This document shows, piece by piece, positions 35,079 to 45,017 of a stretch of 64,000 nucleotides of DNA. Below the pieces are notes generated by a model that saw only the letters and a program-made list of their open reading frames with translations, made no database searches and had not been told where the DNA came from. Position numbers and translations under genes: made by a program. This stretch comes from Dickeya undicola (lineage in GTDB: Bacteria; Pseudomonadota; Gammaproteobacteria; Enterobacterales; Enterobacteriaceae): contig NZ_JSYG01000019.1 of NCBI RefSeq assembly GCF_000784735.1, positions 215,332 to 279,331 on the forward strand, given 5' to 3'. Each line of letters opens with the position of its first letter. Position 1 is the first letter of the stretch.

Positions 35079-35750
35079 ATGCTTTACCCGATTAACGAAA
35101 TGTTCCAGACCTTGCAGGGCGAAGGTTTTTTCACCGGCGTCCCGGCGGTGTTTATCCGTTTGCAGGGGTGCCCGGTGGGGTGCAGCTGGTGCGACACCAA
35201 ACATACCTGGGAAAAACTGCCGGAGCGGCAGATTCCGCTGGCGGAGGTGCTGGTGAAAAGCGGGGAAAGCGACGCCTGGAGCGGTTCCAGCGTTGAGGAT
35301 CTGTTACAGCAGATGGCATTGCAGGGGTACAGCGCCAGACATGTGGTGATTACCGGCGGCGAGCCTTGCATTTACGACCTGACGCCGTTGACGCAGACGC
35401 TGGAGCAGCGGGGGTTCAGTACGCAGATCGAAACCAGCGGCACCCACGAAGTCCGCTGCTCACCCGATTGCTGGGTGACAGTTTCTCCCAAAGTGAATAT
35501 GCGCGGCGGCCTGGCGGTATTGGATCAGGCGCTGCAACGGGCGGATGAAATTAAACATCCGGTAGCGCGTGAGCGGGATATTGAGGTGTTGGATGCGTTG
35601 CTGGCAAGACTGGATGACGACAAGGCGCGGGTTGTGGCGTTGCAGCCGATCAGTCAGAAAGACGACGCCACCCGGCTGTGTATTGAAACCTGCATCGCCC
35701 GCAACTGGCGTTTATCGATGCAGACCCACAAATACCTCAATATTGCCTGA
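35079..35750 (+). CDS. queE: 7-carboxy-7-deazaguanine synthase
   Basis: Radical SAM enzyme in queuosine biosynthesis that converts 6-carboxytetrahydropterin to 7-carboxy-7-deazaguanine. The 223 residues match E. coli QueE, with the cluster-binding CPVGCSWCDTKHTW, VVITGGEPCIYDL, QIETSGTHEV and ALQPISQKDDATRLC. The substrate is made by QueD, encoded convergently just downstream. The ribosome binding site AAGGA is about 14 bases before the ATG and lies closer to an out-of-frame ATG at 35069. Confidence 0.96.
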   Translation: MLYPINEMFQTLQGEGFFTGVPAVFIRLQGCPVGCSWCDTKHTWEKLPERQIPLAEVLVKSGESDAWSGSSVEDLLQQMALQGYSARHVVITGGEPCIYDLTPLTQTLEQRGFSTQIETSGTHEVRCSPDCWVTVSPKVNMRGGLAVLDQALQRADEIKHPVARERDIEVLDALLARLDDDKARVVALQPISQKDDATRLCIETCIARNWRLSMQTHKYLNIA

Positions 35751-35789
35751 CGGGCGTCGGTTTAGCTGATAACCGCGCGGGCTGCTGGT

Positions 35790-36158
35790 TCAGTCGTCCT
35801 CGCCGCGGTATACGCAACCGGCGGTGCAGGTTTCTTTGACGGTTACCGCGCTTAATAATGGCAGCGTCGGTTTGAGCTGCTGCCAGATCCAGCGCGCCAG
35901 CACTTCGCTGGTCGGGTTTTCCAGCCCTGGAATGTCGTTCAGGTAATGGTGATCCAACTGTTCCCAGGTGGGTTTGAATGCGGCTTTCAACTCGGCGAAA
36001 TCCATCACCCAGCCGGTATAAGGGTCGACCTCACCGGTAATTTCCAGACGAACCATGAACGAATGACCATGCAGGCGGCCGCATTTATGGCCATTCGGCA
36101 CATGGGGAAGCCGATGCGCGGCTTCGAACTGGAAATCTTTAAACAGTGTGGTTGGCAT
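35790..36158 (-). CDS. queD: 6-carboxy-5,6,7,8-tetrahydropterin synthase
   Basis: Converts dihydroneopterin triphosphate to 6-carboxytetrahydropterin, the step before QueE in queuosine synthesis. A T-fold protein of 122 residues with zinc ligands and catalytic residues in [22 protein letters not shown] and the C-terminal [13 protein letters not shown]. It lies tail to tail with queE, 39 bases apart. Confidence 0.96.
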   Translation of the reverse strand: MPTTLFKDFQFEAAHRLPHVPNGHKCGRLHGHSFMVRLEITGEVDPYTGWVMDFAELKAAFKPTWEQLDHHYLNDIPGLENPTSEVLARWIWQQLKPTLPLLSAVTVKETCTAGCVYRGEDD

Positions 36159-36287
36159 GGTGAGGCTCTCGTGTCATTCAAAAAACCGTCGCATACTACC
36201 GGAAAGTGCCGTGTTAAGCACGTTTCCTGACGCCAGACTATCCTTTTTGCCAGTATCAGCGCGCAACCTGCCTGCTTGTCAATCGGG

Positions 36288-37622
36288 CTATTCTGTCAGT
36301 TCGATAATCGCATGGTGGCTCCAACCGATGGGCAAGGGGGACGGACGATGTAACGTTATGTTGTGTAACGTTAATCCGTTGACGCCGCGTGCAAACAGTA
36401 CAGGCAGCCCGGTTGGGTAGTTTTCCACCCCGTAGGCGCGCCCGGTATCCGGGTTGACCAGATAAGCATTGTCCAGCCCCATGCCGGTGGGGCGTTCCGG
36501 GTTGCAGGGCGGTCGCACGTCGTATAGGCCCTGTTCCGGCGAATCGCTCGGCCGCTGTTCTAGCGTAATGTCATCGAAATGAATATTGCGGATATAACCT
36601 GCCGGTGTACTGTGCAGGTTGATAGCACCTTCGCTCACGCCGGACAGCCGCACGAAGCGCACATCCTCAATCACCCCTGGTTCAATCATTGGGTCGCGAT
36701 AACGTACCGACACAAATACCGGATCGGCCTTGCCCCAGTGGCACGGTGGTGCCGCGACGCATTCGAAGGTGATATCGCTGAAGCAGATACGGCGAAACGC
36801 GCCGCCATCGCGGGAAATCAGGCCAATTCCCCGGTTGGAATCGTAGATGGCGCAGTGACTGACGGTCAGGTCTTCAATGTCGGCGAAGGTTTCGGTGCCA
36901 ATTTTCAGCGCGCAACTGCGCGAACGTAGCCGACAGTGACTGACCATCATACGCTGGGCTTTATACTGCATGGCCGGAGGTTTATCGGTGGTTTTGATGC
37001 ACAAGGCATCATCGGCGGCGCTCAGGTGACAGTGGCGCACCGTCACGTCCTGGCAACTGTCGAGATTAAGCGCATCGGTGTTAGCCATCGTCATGTCGTT
37101 ATCCACCGTCAGGCGTTCAACGTTGACCTGGCGGCAACTCACCAGATGGACGGTCCACATCGGTGCCTGTTCGATGATTACGTCCTGCAAACGGACCTGT
37201 TCGCAGTCCTCCAGCACCAGAATGCGCGGACGATGTTGCGCTGGCAATCGATAGCCTTGTTCGTCGGGCTCGGCTGAGAAGTAGGCGTCGGCGCTACCGG
37301 TGATTTTCCCTTTCCCACACAAGGTGATGTTGCGCTGACCTCGGGCATACAGAAATGCACGATCGGAAAGCTCGGCCACGCTGACGGTTGTATTTTGGGC
37401 AAAATCGTCATAGTCAGCACTGGCGATCAGTTCCGCTCCGGCGTCCAGTTGCAGGCAGAAATTCGAAGGCAGCCGTAGTCCTCCCAGCAGATAATGTCCC
37501 GCTTCCACCACCAGCGTGCCACCGCCTTGTGCTGCCAGGTCGTCGATAGCTCGTTGGAACCGCGCGGTGTCAGGGGTCATGCCATCAGCGGCAGGCGTGT
37601 AGGAGTGAATGGATAGCCTCAT
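36288..37622 (-). CDS. GH28-like (polygalacturonase-type) beta-helix protein, cytoplasmic
   Basis: A 444-residue right-handed beta-helix protein. GH28 landmarks are present: NTD (181-183) and DD (204-205), the acid/base Asp positions of polygalacturonases. However the usual GHG histidine motif is replaced by CALKIGTE (237-244), and a DSNRGIGLISRDGG segment stands near the usual RIK site. There is no signal peptide, so it would act on imported oligosaccharides. The start at 37622 was chosen because AGGA sits eight bases upstream; an in-frame ATG 24 codons earlier lacks support and would add a basic, non-conserved stretch. It is divergent from the TogB-like gene. The exact substrate is unclear. 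Confidence 0.75.
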   Translation of the reverse strand: MRLSIHSYTPAADGMTPDTARFQRAIDDLAAQGGGTLVVEAGHYLLGGLRLPSNFCLQLDAGAELIASADYDDFAQNTTVSVAELSDRAFLYARGQRNITLCGKGKITGSADAYFSAEPDEQGYRLPAQHRPRILVLEDCEQVRLQDVIIEQAPMWTVHLVSCRQVNVERLTVDNDMTMANTDALNLDSCQDVTVRHCHLSAADDALCIKTTDKPPAMQYKAQRMMVSHCRLRSRSCALKIGTETFADIEDLTVSHCAIYDSNRGIGLISRDGGAFRRICFSDITFECVAAPPCHWGKADPVFVSVRYRDPMIEPGVIEDVRFVRLSGVSEGAINLHSTPAGYIRNIHFDDITLEQRPSDSPEQGLYDVRPPCNPERPTGMGLDNAYLVNPDTGRAYGVENYPTGLPVLFARGVNGLTLHNITLHRPSPLPIGWSHHAIIELTE

Positions 37623-37796
37623 GGTTTTTATCCTGTTGCGGTAGGGGAACGGGATCATTCCAGCACGGTTTTTCATCGCAGGCAGCCGTGGCACAGCGGG
37701 AAATCGCTCAGGGTTAGAGCGCCTTCACAGCCTGCCTGACGCAATCCGGTGGAGTGTGAGCGTGATAACGTGATACTCGCCGCGAGCCAAACACGA

Positions 37797-37812
37797 TGTG
37801 TGTTTCATCACA
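37797..37812. promoter_or_regulatory. Candidate CRP-cAMP site
   Basis: TGTGT and TCACA separated by six bases, with T-rich flank TTTTT; nine of ten half-site bases match the consensus. It lies midway in the divergent region, about 175 bases from the GH28-like start. Confidence 0.5.
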
Positions 37813-37879
37813 TTTTTATCCCTTCTGACGAAGGTCCATCGTATTCGCCGCGCATGATGTTTCATATTTGTTAAATTAA

Positions 37880-37895
37880 TGTGATCTTGATCGCG
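37880..37895. promoter_or_regulatory. Second candidate CRP-cAMP site
   Basis: AATGTGATCTTGATCG matches the left half and centre of the CRP consensus, while the right half reads TCGCG instead of TCACA. About 260 bases before the TogB-like start codon. Confidence 0.4.
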
Positions 37896-38156
37896 CAGCA
37901 CGTTTACCGTTGAAGGCAGGTTGTGAGGCAAGGGCGCGGCAATGCGCCAGACAGTGAACCCGATTCCGTGAAATGAGCGCTATCAGGGTTGTCGACACCC
38001 ATTTTTTCAGCCTGCCGCGCATAACGCGCATTTGGTCGCCCCCCAGTACTGGTGAAGAAAAAAACAATCTGCCTATCTTGTTTCCCAGCGGGAGGTGCTC
38101 TGTACCTGCCTGATTACCCTTCCGCCCTGAAATAACAACATAAAGAGGATCGGGGA

Positions 38157-39446
38157 ATGATGAGATTACTGATGGGGGGCATGTTGTTGGCGTTTGCCTG
38201 GCTGGGACAGGTTCAGGCCGCAGAACAGGTGGCATTGCGCCTCTCCTGGTGGGGCGGCAACAGCCGTCATCAGGCTACGCTGGCTGCCATTGAGGCTTTT
38301 CAGAAGAAATATCCGGGGATCACGGTCAAAGCGGAATACACCGGCTGGGATGGTTACCTCTCGCGCCTGACCACCCAAATCGCCAGCGACGAAGAGCCGG
38401 ATGTGGTACAGATCAACTGGAACTGGATACCGATTTTTTCCCGCACCGGCACGGGTTTTTATGATCTAAACAAACTGAAAGCGACCTTGAAATTACAAGA
38501 TTTCCCAGCGGATGCGCTGACCACGGTAGACGGCAAGGTCAACGCTATCTCCACTTCCCTCAACGGGCTGGTGATGTATTACAACGTCGATACCTGGAAA
38601 AAGGCCGGTCTGGCGTACCCGACCACCTGGGAAGAACTGTTCCAGGCTGGCAAGGTGTTCAGGGATAAGCTCGGCGACAATTACTTTCCGCTGGCTTCCC
38701 CGGCGCAGGACAGCGGCGAGGGATTGCTGGAGCTTCTCAACACCTACATGACCCAGAAATTTCATATCGGCATGATTGATGAACAGAACAAACGTTTTAA
38801 TTACACCGAGGCACAGTGGCTGGAGGCGTTTCGGTTCTATAAACGATTGGTGGATGATCATGTCATTCCGTCGACGAAATACTACAACGCCTTTGGCAAA
38901 GCTGGCGTATTTGAGACAAGACCGTGGATCAACGGCGAATACGGCGGGGCTCAGCTTTGGGCTTCGGTGGTGAAAAAATACGCCGAACCGCTGGCGCCAC
39001 CCGCAAAACTGGATCTGGGGCCGTACATCATGACACCGGGCTCCGACAATCCGGGGCAATTCTTCAAACCATCGATGCTGTTTGCCATCAGCAAAAGCAG
39101 CAAACACCCGAAAGAAGCGGCACTGTTGCTCAATTTTCTGATGAATGACCCAGAAGGCAGCCTGTTGATGGGCACCGAGCGCGGCGTACCGCTTAGCCGG
39201 GTGGCGCGTCAGGCGTTGCAGGATAGTCAACGGCTGGATACGCAGGATCTGGCGGTGAAAGGGCTGATGCAGGCGCTGGAAAAGCCGATGCAGACACCGG
39301 TGTCCTCGTATATTGAAGACCCACAACTGGCTAGCCTGATTCTGCAAACGGTTGAACAACTGGATTATGGCAACCGAAGTGTGGAGACGTCAGCGAAGAA
39401 TTTCAACGACATGGGCAACCGTATTCTGAAACGGGTGATCCGCTGA
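38157..39446 (+). CDS. TogB-like sugar-binding protein of an ABC transporter
   Basis: A 429-residue periplasmic extracellular solute-binding protein (family 1). A signal peptide with a likely cut after VQA (about residue 21) is followed by LRLSWWGGNSRHQATL and VKAEYTGWDGYLSRLTTQI, which closely resemble the oligogalacturonide-binding protein TogB of Dickeya as I recall it. KHPKEAALLLNFLM and ERGVPLSRVA are shared family motifs. No permease or ATPase genes are nearby, so it must use a transporter encoded elsewhere. The ligand is probably a pectic oligosaccharide, but this is inference from similarity and the neighbouring GH28-like gene. Confidence 0.82.
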   Translation: MMRLLMGGMLLAFAWLGQVQAAEQVALRLSWWGGNSRHQATLAAIEAFQKKYPGITVKAEYTGWDGYLSRLTTQIASDEEPDVVQINWNWIPIFSRTGTGFYDLNKLKATLKLQDFPADALTTVDGKVNAISTSLNGLVMYYNVDTWKKAGLAYPTTWEELFQAGKVFRDKLGDNYFPLASPAQDSGEGLLELLNTYMTQKFHIGMIDEQNKRFNYTEAQWLEAFRFYKRLVDDHVIPSTKYYNAFGKAGVFETRPWINGEYGGAQLWASVVKKYAEPLAPPAKLDLGPYIMTPGSDNPGQFFKPSMLFAISKSSKHPKEAALLLNFLMNDPEGSLLMGTERGVPLSRVARQALQDSQRLDTQDLAVKGLMQALEKPMQTPVSSYIEDPQLASLILQTVEQLDYGNRSVETSAKNFNDMGNRILKRVIR

Positions 39447-39464
39447 TTTGCCGAACCGGCGGCG

Positions 39465-41174
39465 TTACGCCTCGTGACGTGACGCTGCCTGATGACCACT
39501 GCCGGTGTCCTGCGTCAATTCAGTCAACTGCTGTTGCAGGCTGTCTGCCAGCGCGCGGGGGCGGGTGGCATCAAACATAACATGCATACTCACTGGGTAG
39601 TCCCGGTGTTGCAGGCAGAAATCGTCCATCTCATGCGCGGCACCATAGAGTGCCTGGATATTGGTTTTGGCGATTTCACGCAGCGTCCAGTTGTTTTCCA
39701 CTCGCTGGCAGTAGTGCAGCGTGAAAAAGGCTTTCTGTGCATGGATAAAGGCGCGGCAATAGAGCGCCAATCCACGCCATTCTTGCTGCCAACGTTGGTG
39801 TAATGGTTCCGGCAGACGGTAGTCGCGGGCAAACTGACTGGCAGCCTGCTGGCTCTGGTCGGCTAACAGCCAGGCCGCGTCTTTCTCTCGTACTATCTGG
39901 TACAGATTCTGGGAGGCCAGTTCCGTTTCGCGGCGATCAAAGGTGATGTCGCGCCCGGAGCCGGGCAACCAGTGGTTGCGGTTAAGCTGGCCGTACAAGC
40001 TCCACACCGCCTGACCGTAGCTGGACGGCAGCAGGCTATGGCGGTGGAACACATGGTGACGCGCATACAGCGATAACGACAGCGCCTGCTGCGCTTGTTC
40101 CAGCAGGGTAAGCATGGTGTGACAGGCCACATCGTCCGGCTGCCATTGCCAGCATTCCGCCAGCCACTGGCGAAACAGTTCACTTTCGTTAACCGGCGGT
40201 GCGCCATCGTTCAGCAGGCGTGCACAGGCGAACAGCGTGAATTCGCTTAATGACCCCAGCACGCTGTGGTTATCGACACCGTCCCAACTGATGCGGCAGG
40301 CTGCGCTGACGATGGCTGGGTTCTTTTCCCGACACCATAGCAACCGCCCCTGAATCTCGGTGTAACGCAGAAACGGCAGATTGCCCCAGCCGACTTCCTC
40401 GCCAGCCAGATCCAACTCCACCCAGATCTCCCGGTCATCCAGCGCCAGCAGTGCCGGGTTGTTAGGAAATTCCGGCCAGAAGCGTTCCGGCGTTATCTTG
40501 ATGGCGGCGGAGACGGTGGTCGGCAGGCTGCGGATGGCTTCCAGTACGTGAGACATATCGTGATGATTGGCTGGAAAGGCGCGCAAGACCAGATGACGTT
40601 GGTGGGCGTGGGTAACGCGTGAGACGGCGGTAAACAGTTGTCGGTAGATAGGCTCGCTGTCTATTGTCGGCAGCATGTTGCCGCTTTGCATCTCTTCACC
40701 GGGCGGTGGAGCAAAACGTATCAGGCTGTCACTGTTGGAAATCGCCAGCATCAATCCACTCAAACGCGGGATCTGTTGCATCAACAGGTCCACTTTGGCG
40801 GCCAGATAATCGCACCAGAAAGGGGTATCGATACGGAACTGACGCGCATCGTCCAGCAACTGCGGGTGCTGCAACAACAGGTCAGTGGGGAAGGCCAGTT
40901 CCTTACATTGCAGGTACAGCGCCAGCCCTTGCTCGCGGCAGTAGGCAGCGACCTGATTGAGATAGACGCAGCGCGAGCGTTGCTGGCTGCTGATGCGGTC
41001 GTCAAAGCGGGCATGTTGATAAGCGGGGGGCGTCACCAGTTTGTCCAACAAGTCCGCCTGCCCCAGCACCAGCGTATTGAAACCATAGCGGCGAGCGTAA
41101 TCCACCAGCGCGGTAATGTGCCGCCAGTGCCAGATATCCTGGGTGTTCAGTTCCAGTGCGCGATGCTGCCACAT
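39465..41174 (-). CDS. Uncharacterised protein, possible glycosidase-like
   Basis: A 569-residue soluble protein that I do not recognise with certainty. Its N-terminal 60 residues (LELNTQDIWHWRHIT, YARRYGFNTLVLG) and a later segment (SEFTLFACARLLND) are loosely reminiscent of TIM-barrel alpha-glucuronidase-like enzymes (GH67/GH115 type), which is a weak impression. Many Trp and His residues fit a carbohydrate-active protein. No signal peptide. The ATG at 41174 (MWQHRAL) is preferred over one ten codons upstream because GGGAG precedes it. It is convergent with the TogB-like gene (18-base gap), suggesting a shared catabolic role. Confidence 0.6.
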   Translation of the reverse strand: MWQHRALELNTQDIWHWRHITALVDYARRYGFNTLVLGQADLLDKLVTPPAYQHARFDDRISSQQRSRCVYLNQVAAYCREQGLALYLQCKELAFPTDLLLQHPQLLDDARQFRIDTPFWCDYLAAKVDLLMQQIPRLSGLMLAISNSDSLIRFAPPPGEEMQSGNMLPTIDSEPIYRQLFTAVSRVTHAHQRHLVLRAFPANHHDMSHVLEAIRSLPTTVSAAIKITPERFWPEFPNNPALLALDDREIWVELDLAGEEVGWGNLPFLRYTEIQGRLLWCREKNPAIVSAACRISWDGVDNHSVLGSLSEFTLFACARLLNDGAPPVNESELFRQWLAECWQWQPDDVACHTMLTLLEQAQQALSLSLYARHHVFHRHSLLPSSYGQAVWSLYGQLNRNHWLPGSGRDITFDRRETELASQNLYQIVREKDAAWLLADQSQQAASQFARDYRLPEPLHQRWQQEWRGLALYCRAFIHAQKAFFTLHYCQRVENNWTLREIAKTNIQALYGAAHEMDDFCLQHRDYPVSMHVMFDATRPRALADSLQQQLTELTQDTGSGHQAASRHEA

Positions 41175-41271
41175 AATCGGTGTGCTCCCTGAGCCACAGA
41201 GCATCGAGTATAACGCCAGCGCGATAGCGCAAAAGAAACATTAAAATAATCAATGCAGTAAATTGTGATCA

Positions 41272-41297
41272 ATAACACTTAAAGCAATAAGTGTTAT
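41272..41297. promoter_or_regulatory. 26-bp perfect palindrome between the unknown gene and cysJ
   Basis: ATAACACTTA and TAAGTGTTAT are exact inverted repeats around a 6-base centre. It lies about 98 bases before the minus-strand gene and 170 bases before cysJ. It looks like an operator for a dimeric regulator; there is no U-tract, so it is not a terminator. Confidence 0.55.
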
Positions 41298-41466
41298 CAA
41301 AAAAACCATTTAGTCGTTTTGGTTATTAAATATTTCCATCATGTCTTTAATTGTTAAGATGGGGATGGTTACCTTATATCCCATCTAACTTTCTATTTTA
41401 TGAATTTGACTATTGCGGCAACCCGGCATTAGCGCCCGCGATCAGAACAAGGATACCGACACTACA

Positions 41467-43290
41467 ATGACAACTCCGGCTTCTCCGACTTCGCTGCTCC
41501 CGTTGAGCGCGGAGCAACTTTCGCGTCTTCAGGCCGCGACCGGTGATCTCTCACCGACGCAACTGGCCTGGCTGTCCGGCTATTTCTGGGGCGTGATTCA
41601 GCAACAGCCCGGTGTGGTTGCCACACCGTCCACCGCGGCGGCACCAGCGGTTGACGCGGTGGTGCCGTCGTCCATCACGCTGATTTCCGCCTCTCAGACT
41701 GGTAATGCCCGTCGTGTGGCCGAGCAGGTGCGAGACGATTTGCTGGCAGCCAACCTGCCGGTGACGCTGGTGAATGCTGGTGACTACAAATTCAAACAGA
41801 TTGCGCAGGAAAAACTGCTGCTGGTTGTCACCTCGACGCAGGGTGAAGGTGAGCCGCCGGAAGAAGCCGTCGCCTTGCACAAATTCCTGTTCTCGAAAAA
41901 AGCGCCATCGCTGGCGGGCACGGCGTTTGCGGTGTTCGGTCTTGGCGATACCTCGTACGAATTTTTCAGCAAAGCGGGTAAGGACTTTGACGGCCGTCTG
42001 GCTGAGTTAGGCGCTGAACGCCTGCTCGATCGCGTCGATGCCGATGTGGAATTCCAGCCGCTGGCGGCGCAGTGGCGTGGTCAGGTTGTGGAAACGTTGA
42101 AGACTCGCTTTGCCAGCCAAACGACCGTCGCGGTGCAAACCGCGGCCAGCGGTCAGGTCAACGCCATCACCACCAGCCCTTATCACAAAGAGGCTCCTTA
42201 CACGGCGTCGCTGTCGGTCAATCAGAAGATCACTGGCCGTAACTCGGAAAAAGACGTTCGTCATATCGAAATCGATCTGGGTGACTCTGGTTTGCAGTAT
42301 CAGCCGGGTGATGCGTTGGGCGTCTGGTATGAGAATGATGCGGCGCTGGTACAGGAACTGCTGGGGCTGTTGTGGCTGAAAGGTGATGAATCCGTTGTTG
42401 TGGACGGTAATACCCTGCCGTTGAGTGAAGCACTGCAACGCCATTTCGAACTGACACAAAACACCGCGCCGATTGTCGCCAAATACGCAGCGTTGTCCCG
42501 CAATGAGACGCTGTTGGGGCTGGTTGCCGATAAATCCGCGTTGCAGCAGTACGCCCAGCGTACTCCTCTGGTGGATATGGTGCGTGAAGCGCCAGTGGAA
42601 CTGACGCCAGAGCAGCTCATTGGGTTGCTGCGTCCGTTGACGCCGCGCCTCTATTCCATCGCCTCGTCGCAGGACGATGTTGGCAGCGAAGTGCACATCA
42701 CCGTCGGCACTGTGCGTTATGAGTATGAGGGGCGTGCGCGTAGCGGCGGCGCGTCAGGCTATCTGGCTGACCGGTTGGAAGAGGACGGCGACGTTCGCGT
42801 GTTCATTGAGCACAATGATAATTTCCGCCTGCCTGCCAACCCTGAAACGCCGGTAATCATGATTGGCCCAGGCACCGGCATCGCACCGTTCCGCGCGTTT
42901 ATGCAGCAGCGTGAGGCCGAGGGGGCGAGCGGTAAAAATTGGCTGTTCTTCGGCAACCCGCATTTTACCGAAGATTTCCTCTATCAGGTGGAGTGGCAGC
43001 GCTACGTTAAAGACGGCCTGTTGACGGCTATCGATCTGGCCTGGTCGCGCGATCAGGCACACAAAGTTTATGTACAGGACAAAATCCGTGAAAAAGGCGC
43101 AGATGTATGGCGCTGGATTCAGGATGGTGCACATATTTATGTCTGCGGCGACGCCAATCGTATGGCGAAAGATGTGGAGCAAGCGCTGCTGGATGTGGTG
43201 GCTGAACACGGTGGGATGGACGCCGAGCAGGCGGATGAGTTTTTAAGCGAGCTGCGTCTTGAGCGGCGTTATCAGAGAGATGTGTACTAA
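41467..43290 (+). CDS. cysJ: Sulfite reductase (NADPH) flavoprotein alpha subunit
   Basis: Passes electrons from NADPH through FAD and FMN to CysI for six-electron reduction of sulfite to sulfide. The 607 residues contain a flavodoxin domain ([27 protein letters not shown]), FAD-binding domain (RLYSIASS) and NADPH-binding domain ([14 protein letters not shown]). The ATG at 41467 gives [13 protein letters not shown], aligned with E. coli; an in-frame ATG 18 codons upstream is not supported. It is the first gene of cysJIH, expected to be CysB-activated. Its stop overlaps the cysI start. Confidence 0.97.
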   Translation: MTTPASPTSLLPLSAEQLSRLQAATGDLSPTQLAWLSGYFWGVIQQQPGVVATPSTAAAPAVDAVVPSSITLISASQTGNARRVAEQVRDDLLAANLPVTLVNAGDYKFKQIAQEKLLLVVTSTQGEGEPPEEAVALHKFLFSKKAPSLAGTAFAVFGLGDTSYEFFSKAGKDFDGRLAELGAERLLDRVDADVEFQPLAAQWRGQVVETLKTRFASQTTVAVQTAASGQVNAITTSPYHKEAPYTASLSVNQKITGRNSEKDVRHIEIDLGDSGLQYQPGDALGVWYENDAALVQELLGLLWLKGDESVVVDGNTLPLSEALQRHFELTQNTAPIVAKYAALSRNETLLGLVADKSALQQYAQRTPLVDMVREAPVELTPEQLIGLLRPLTPRLYSIASSQDDVGSEVHITVGTVRYEYEGRARSGGASGYLADRLEEDGDVRVFIEHNDNFRLPANPETPVIMIGPGTGIAPFRAFMQQREAEGASGKNWLFFGNPHFTEDFLYQVEWQRYVKDGLLTAIDLAWSRDQAHKVYVQDKIREKGADVWRWIQDGAHIYVCGDANRMAKDVEQALLDVVAEHGGMDAEQADEFLSELRLERRYQRDVY

Positions 43291-45005
43291 TGAGCGAAAG
43301 ATATTCTGGTCCGCTGGTGGTCGAGGGCAAGCTGACTGATGCTGAGCGTTTGAAGCTGGAAAGCAATTACCTGCGCGGCACGATTACAAAGGATTTGAGC
43401 GATGGCCTGACTGGCGGCTTTAACGGTGACAACTTTCTGCTGATTCGCTTTCACGGCATGTATCAGCAGGACGACCGTGATATCCGTGCTGAGCGTACGG
43501 AGCAGAAGCTGGAACCACGTCATGCCATGATGCTACGCTGCCGCCTGCCGGGTGGGGTGATGACGCCGAAACAGTGGCTCGGCATCGACCAGTTCGCCGG
43601 TGAAAAGACGCTGTACGGCAGTATCCGCATCACCAATCGTCAGACGTTCCAGTTTCACGGCATTCTGAAATCCGACCTGAAATCCGCTCATCAACTGCTG
43701 CATGAGGTTGGGCTGGATGCGCTGGCGACTGCCAACGACGTCAACCGTAACGTGCTGTGCACCTCTAACCCGGTGGAGTCTGAGTTGCATCAGCAGGCCT
43801 ATGAATGGGCGAAGACGATTTCCGAACACCTGCTGCCGCGCACCCGTGCCTATGCCGAGGTTTGGCTGGATAAGGAGAAAGTCGCGACTACCGATGAAGA
43901 GCCGATTCTGGGGGCGACCTATCTGCCGCGTAAGTTCAAGACTACGGTGGTGATCCCGCCGCAGAACGATGTGGATCTGCACGCCAACGATTTGAACTTT
44001 GTCGCCATTTCAGATAACGGCCAATTGGTCGGTTTTAACGTACTGGTAGGTGGTGGCCTGTCTATCGCCCACGGCGACAAAGCCACCTATCCGCGTACCG
44101 CCAGTGAATTGGGCTACATTCCGTTAGCGCACACGCTGGCGGTAGCTGAAGCGGTGGTGACTACCCAGCGTGACTGGGGCAATCGTACCAACCGCAAGAA
44201 TGCCAAGACGAAATACACGCTGGAGCGGGTGGGCGTAGAAACCTTCAAACAGGAAGTGGAGCGTCGCGCGGGTATCACTTTTGAAACCGTTCGTCCGTAC
44301 GCGTTTACCGGTCGCGGCGACCGCATCGGCTGGGTGAAAGGGATCGACAATAAATGGCATCTGACACTGTTTATTGAAAACGGCCGCATTCTGGATTATC
44401 CGGGGCGTCCGCTGAAAACCGGCATGGCGGAGATCGCCAAAATCCACAAGGGTGATTTCCGGTTAACCGCTAACCAGAATGTGATCATCGCTGGTGTCGC
44501 TACCCGCGACAAAGCCAAGATCGAGGCGCTGGCGCGTCAGTACGGCCTGATCGATGATAGCGTTACCGAGCAGCGTCAGAACTCGATGGCGTGCGTATCG
44601 TTGCCGACCTGCCCACTGGCGATGGCGGAAGCCGAACGCTTCCTGCCGGAATTTGTCACGCACGTTGAAGCCATCATGCAAAAGCACGGCGTAGGCGACG
44701 ATCATATCGTGTTACGTGTGACCGGTTGTCCTAATGGTTGCGGCCGCGCCATGCTGGCGGAAATTGGCCTGGTGGGTAAAGCCATCGGCCGTTACAACCT
44801 GCATATTGGCGGTAACCGGGAAGGTACGCGTATTCCGCGCATGTATCGGGAGAACATCACCGAGAAAGAGATTCTGGCCGAGATCGACCAACTGGTTGGG
44901 CGCTGGGCTAGCGAGCGCGAGCGCGGCGAAGGGTTTGGTGATTTTGCGATTCGCGTCGGTATCATTAAACCGGTGCTGGACCCCGCCGTTGATTTTTACG
45001 ACTGA
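43290..45005 (+). CDS. cysI: Sulfite reductase hemoprotein beta subunit
   Basis: Catalytic subunit with siroheme and a coupled 4Fe-4S cluster, reducing sulfite to sulfide. The 571 residues show the cluster cysteines in [16 protein letters not shown] and [13 protein letters not shown], plus substrate-site arginines in [16 protein letters not shown]. Start and cysJ stop overlap in TAATG, showing translational coupling. The siroheme comes from CysG, encoded at 46063. Confidence 0.98.
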   Translation: MSERYSGPLVVEGKLTDAERLKLESNYLRGTITKDLSDGLTGGFNGDNFLLIRFHGMYQQDDRDIRAERTEQKLEPRHAMMLRCRLPGGVMTPKQWLGIDQFAGEKTLYGSIRITNRQTFQFHGILKSDLKSAHQLLHEVGLDALATANDVNRNVLCTSNPVESELHQQAYEWAKTISEHLLPRTRAYAEVWLDKEKVATTDEEPILGATYLPRKFKTTVVIPPQNDVDLHANDLNFVAISDNGQLVGFNVLVGGGLSIAHGDKATYPRTASELGYIPLAHTLAVAEAVVTTQRDWGNRTNRKNAKTKYTLERVGVETFKQEVERRAGITFETVRPYAFTGRGDRIGWVKGIDNKWHLTLFIENGRILDYPGRPLKTGMAEIAKIHKGDFRLTANQNVIIAGVATRDKAKIEALARQYGLIDDSVTEQRQNSMACVSLPTCPLAMAEAERFLPEFVTHVEAIMQKHGVGDDHIVLRVTGCPNGCGRAMLAEIGLVGKAIGRYNLHIGGNREGTRIPRMYRENITEKEILAEIDQLVGRWASERERGEGFGDFAIRVGIIKPVLDPAVDFYD

Positions 45006-45017
45006 CAGGAGACGCTG

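Larger units (their letters stand above)
37623..38156. promoter_or_regulatory. Divergent control region of GH28-like and TogB-like genes
   Basis: 534 bases with no credible gene. Two CRP-like sites are visible (37797-37812, 37880-37895) in its middle. Two TGTTTCAT sequences (around 37801 and 37859) resemble one half of the KdgR operator consensus, but no full palindrome was found. Confidence 0.55.

Noticed and set aside
37797..37868. KdgR operators near the GH28-like gene
   Set aside because: Only one half of the consensus palindrome is matched at each place.
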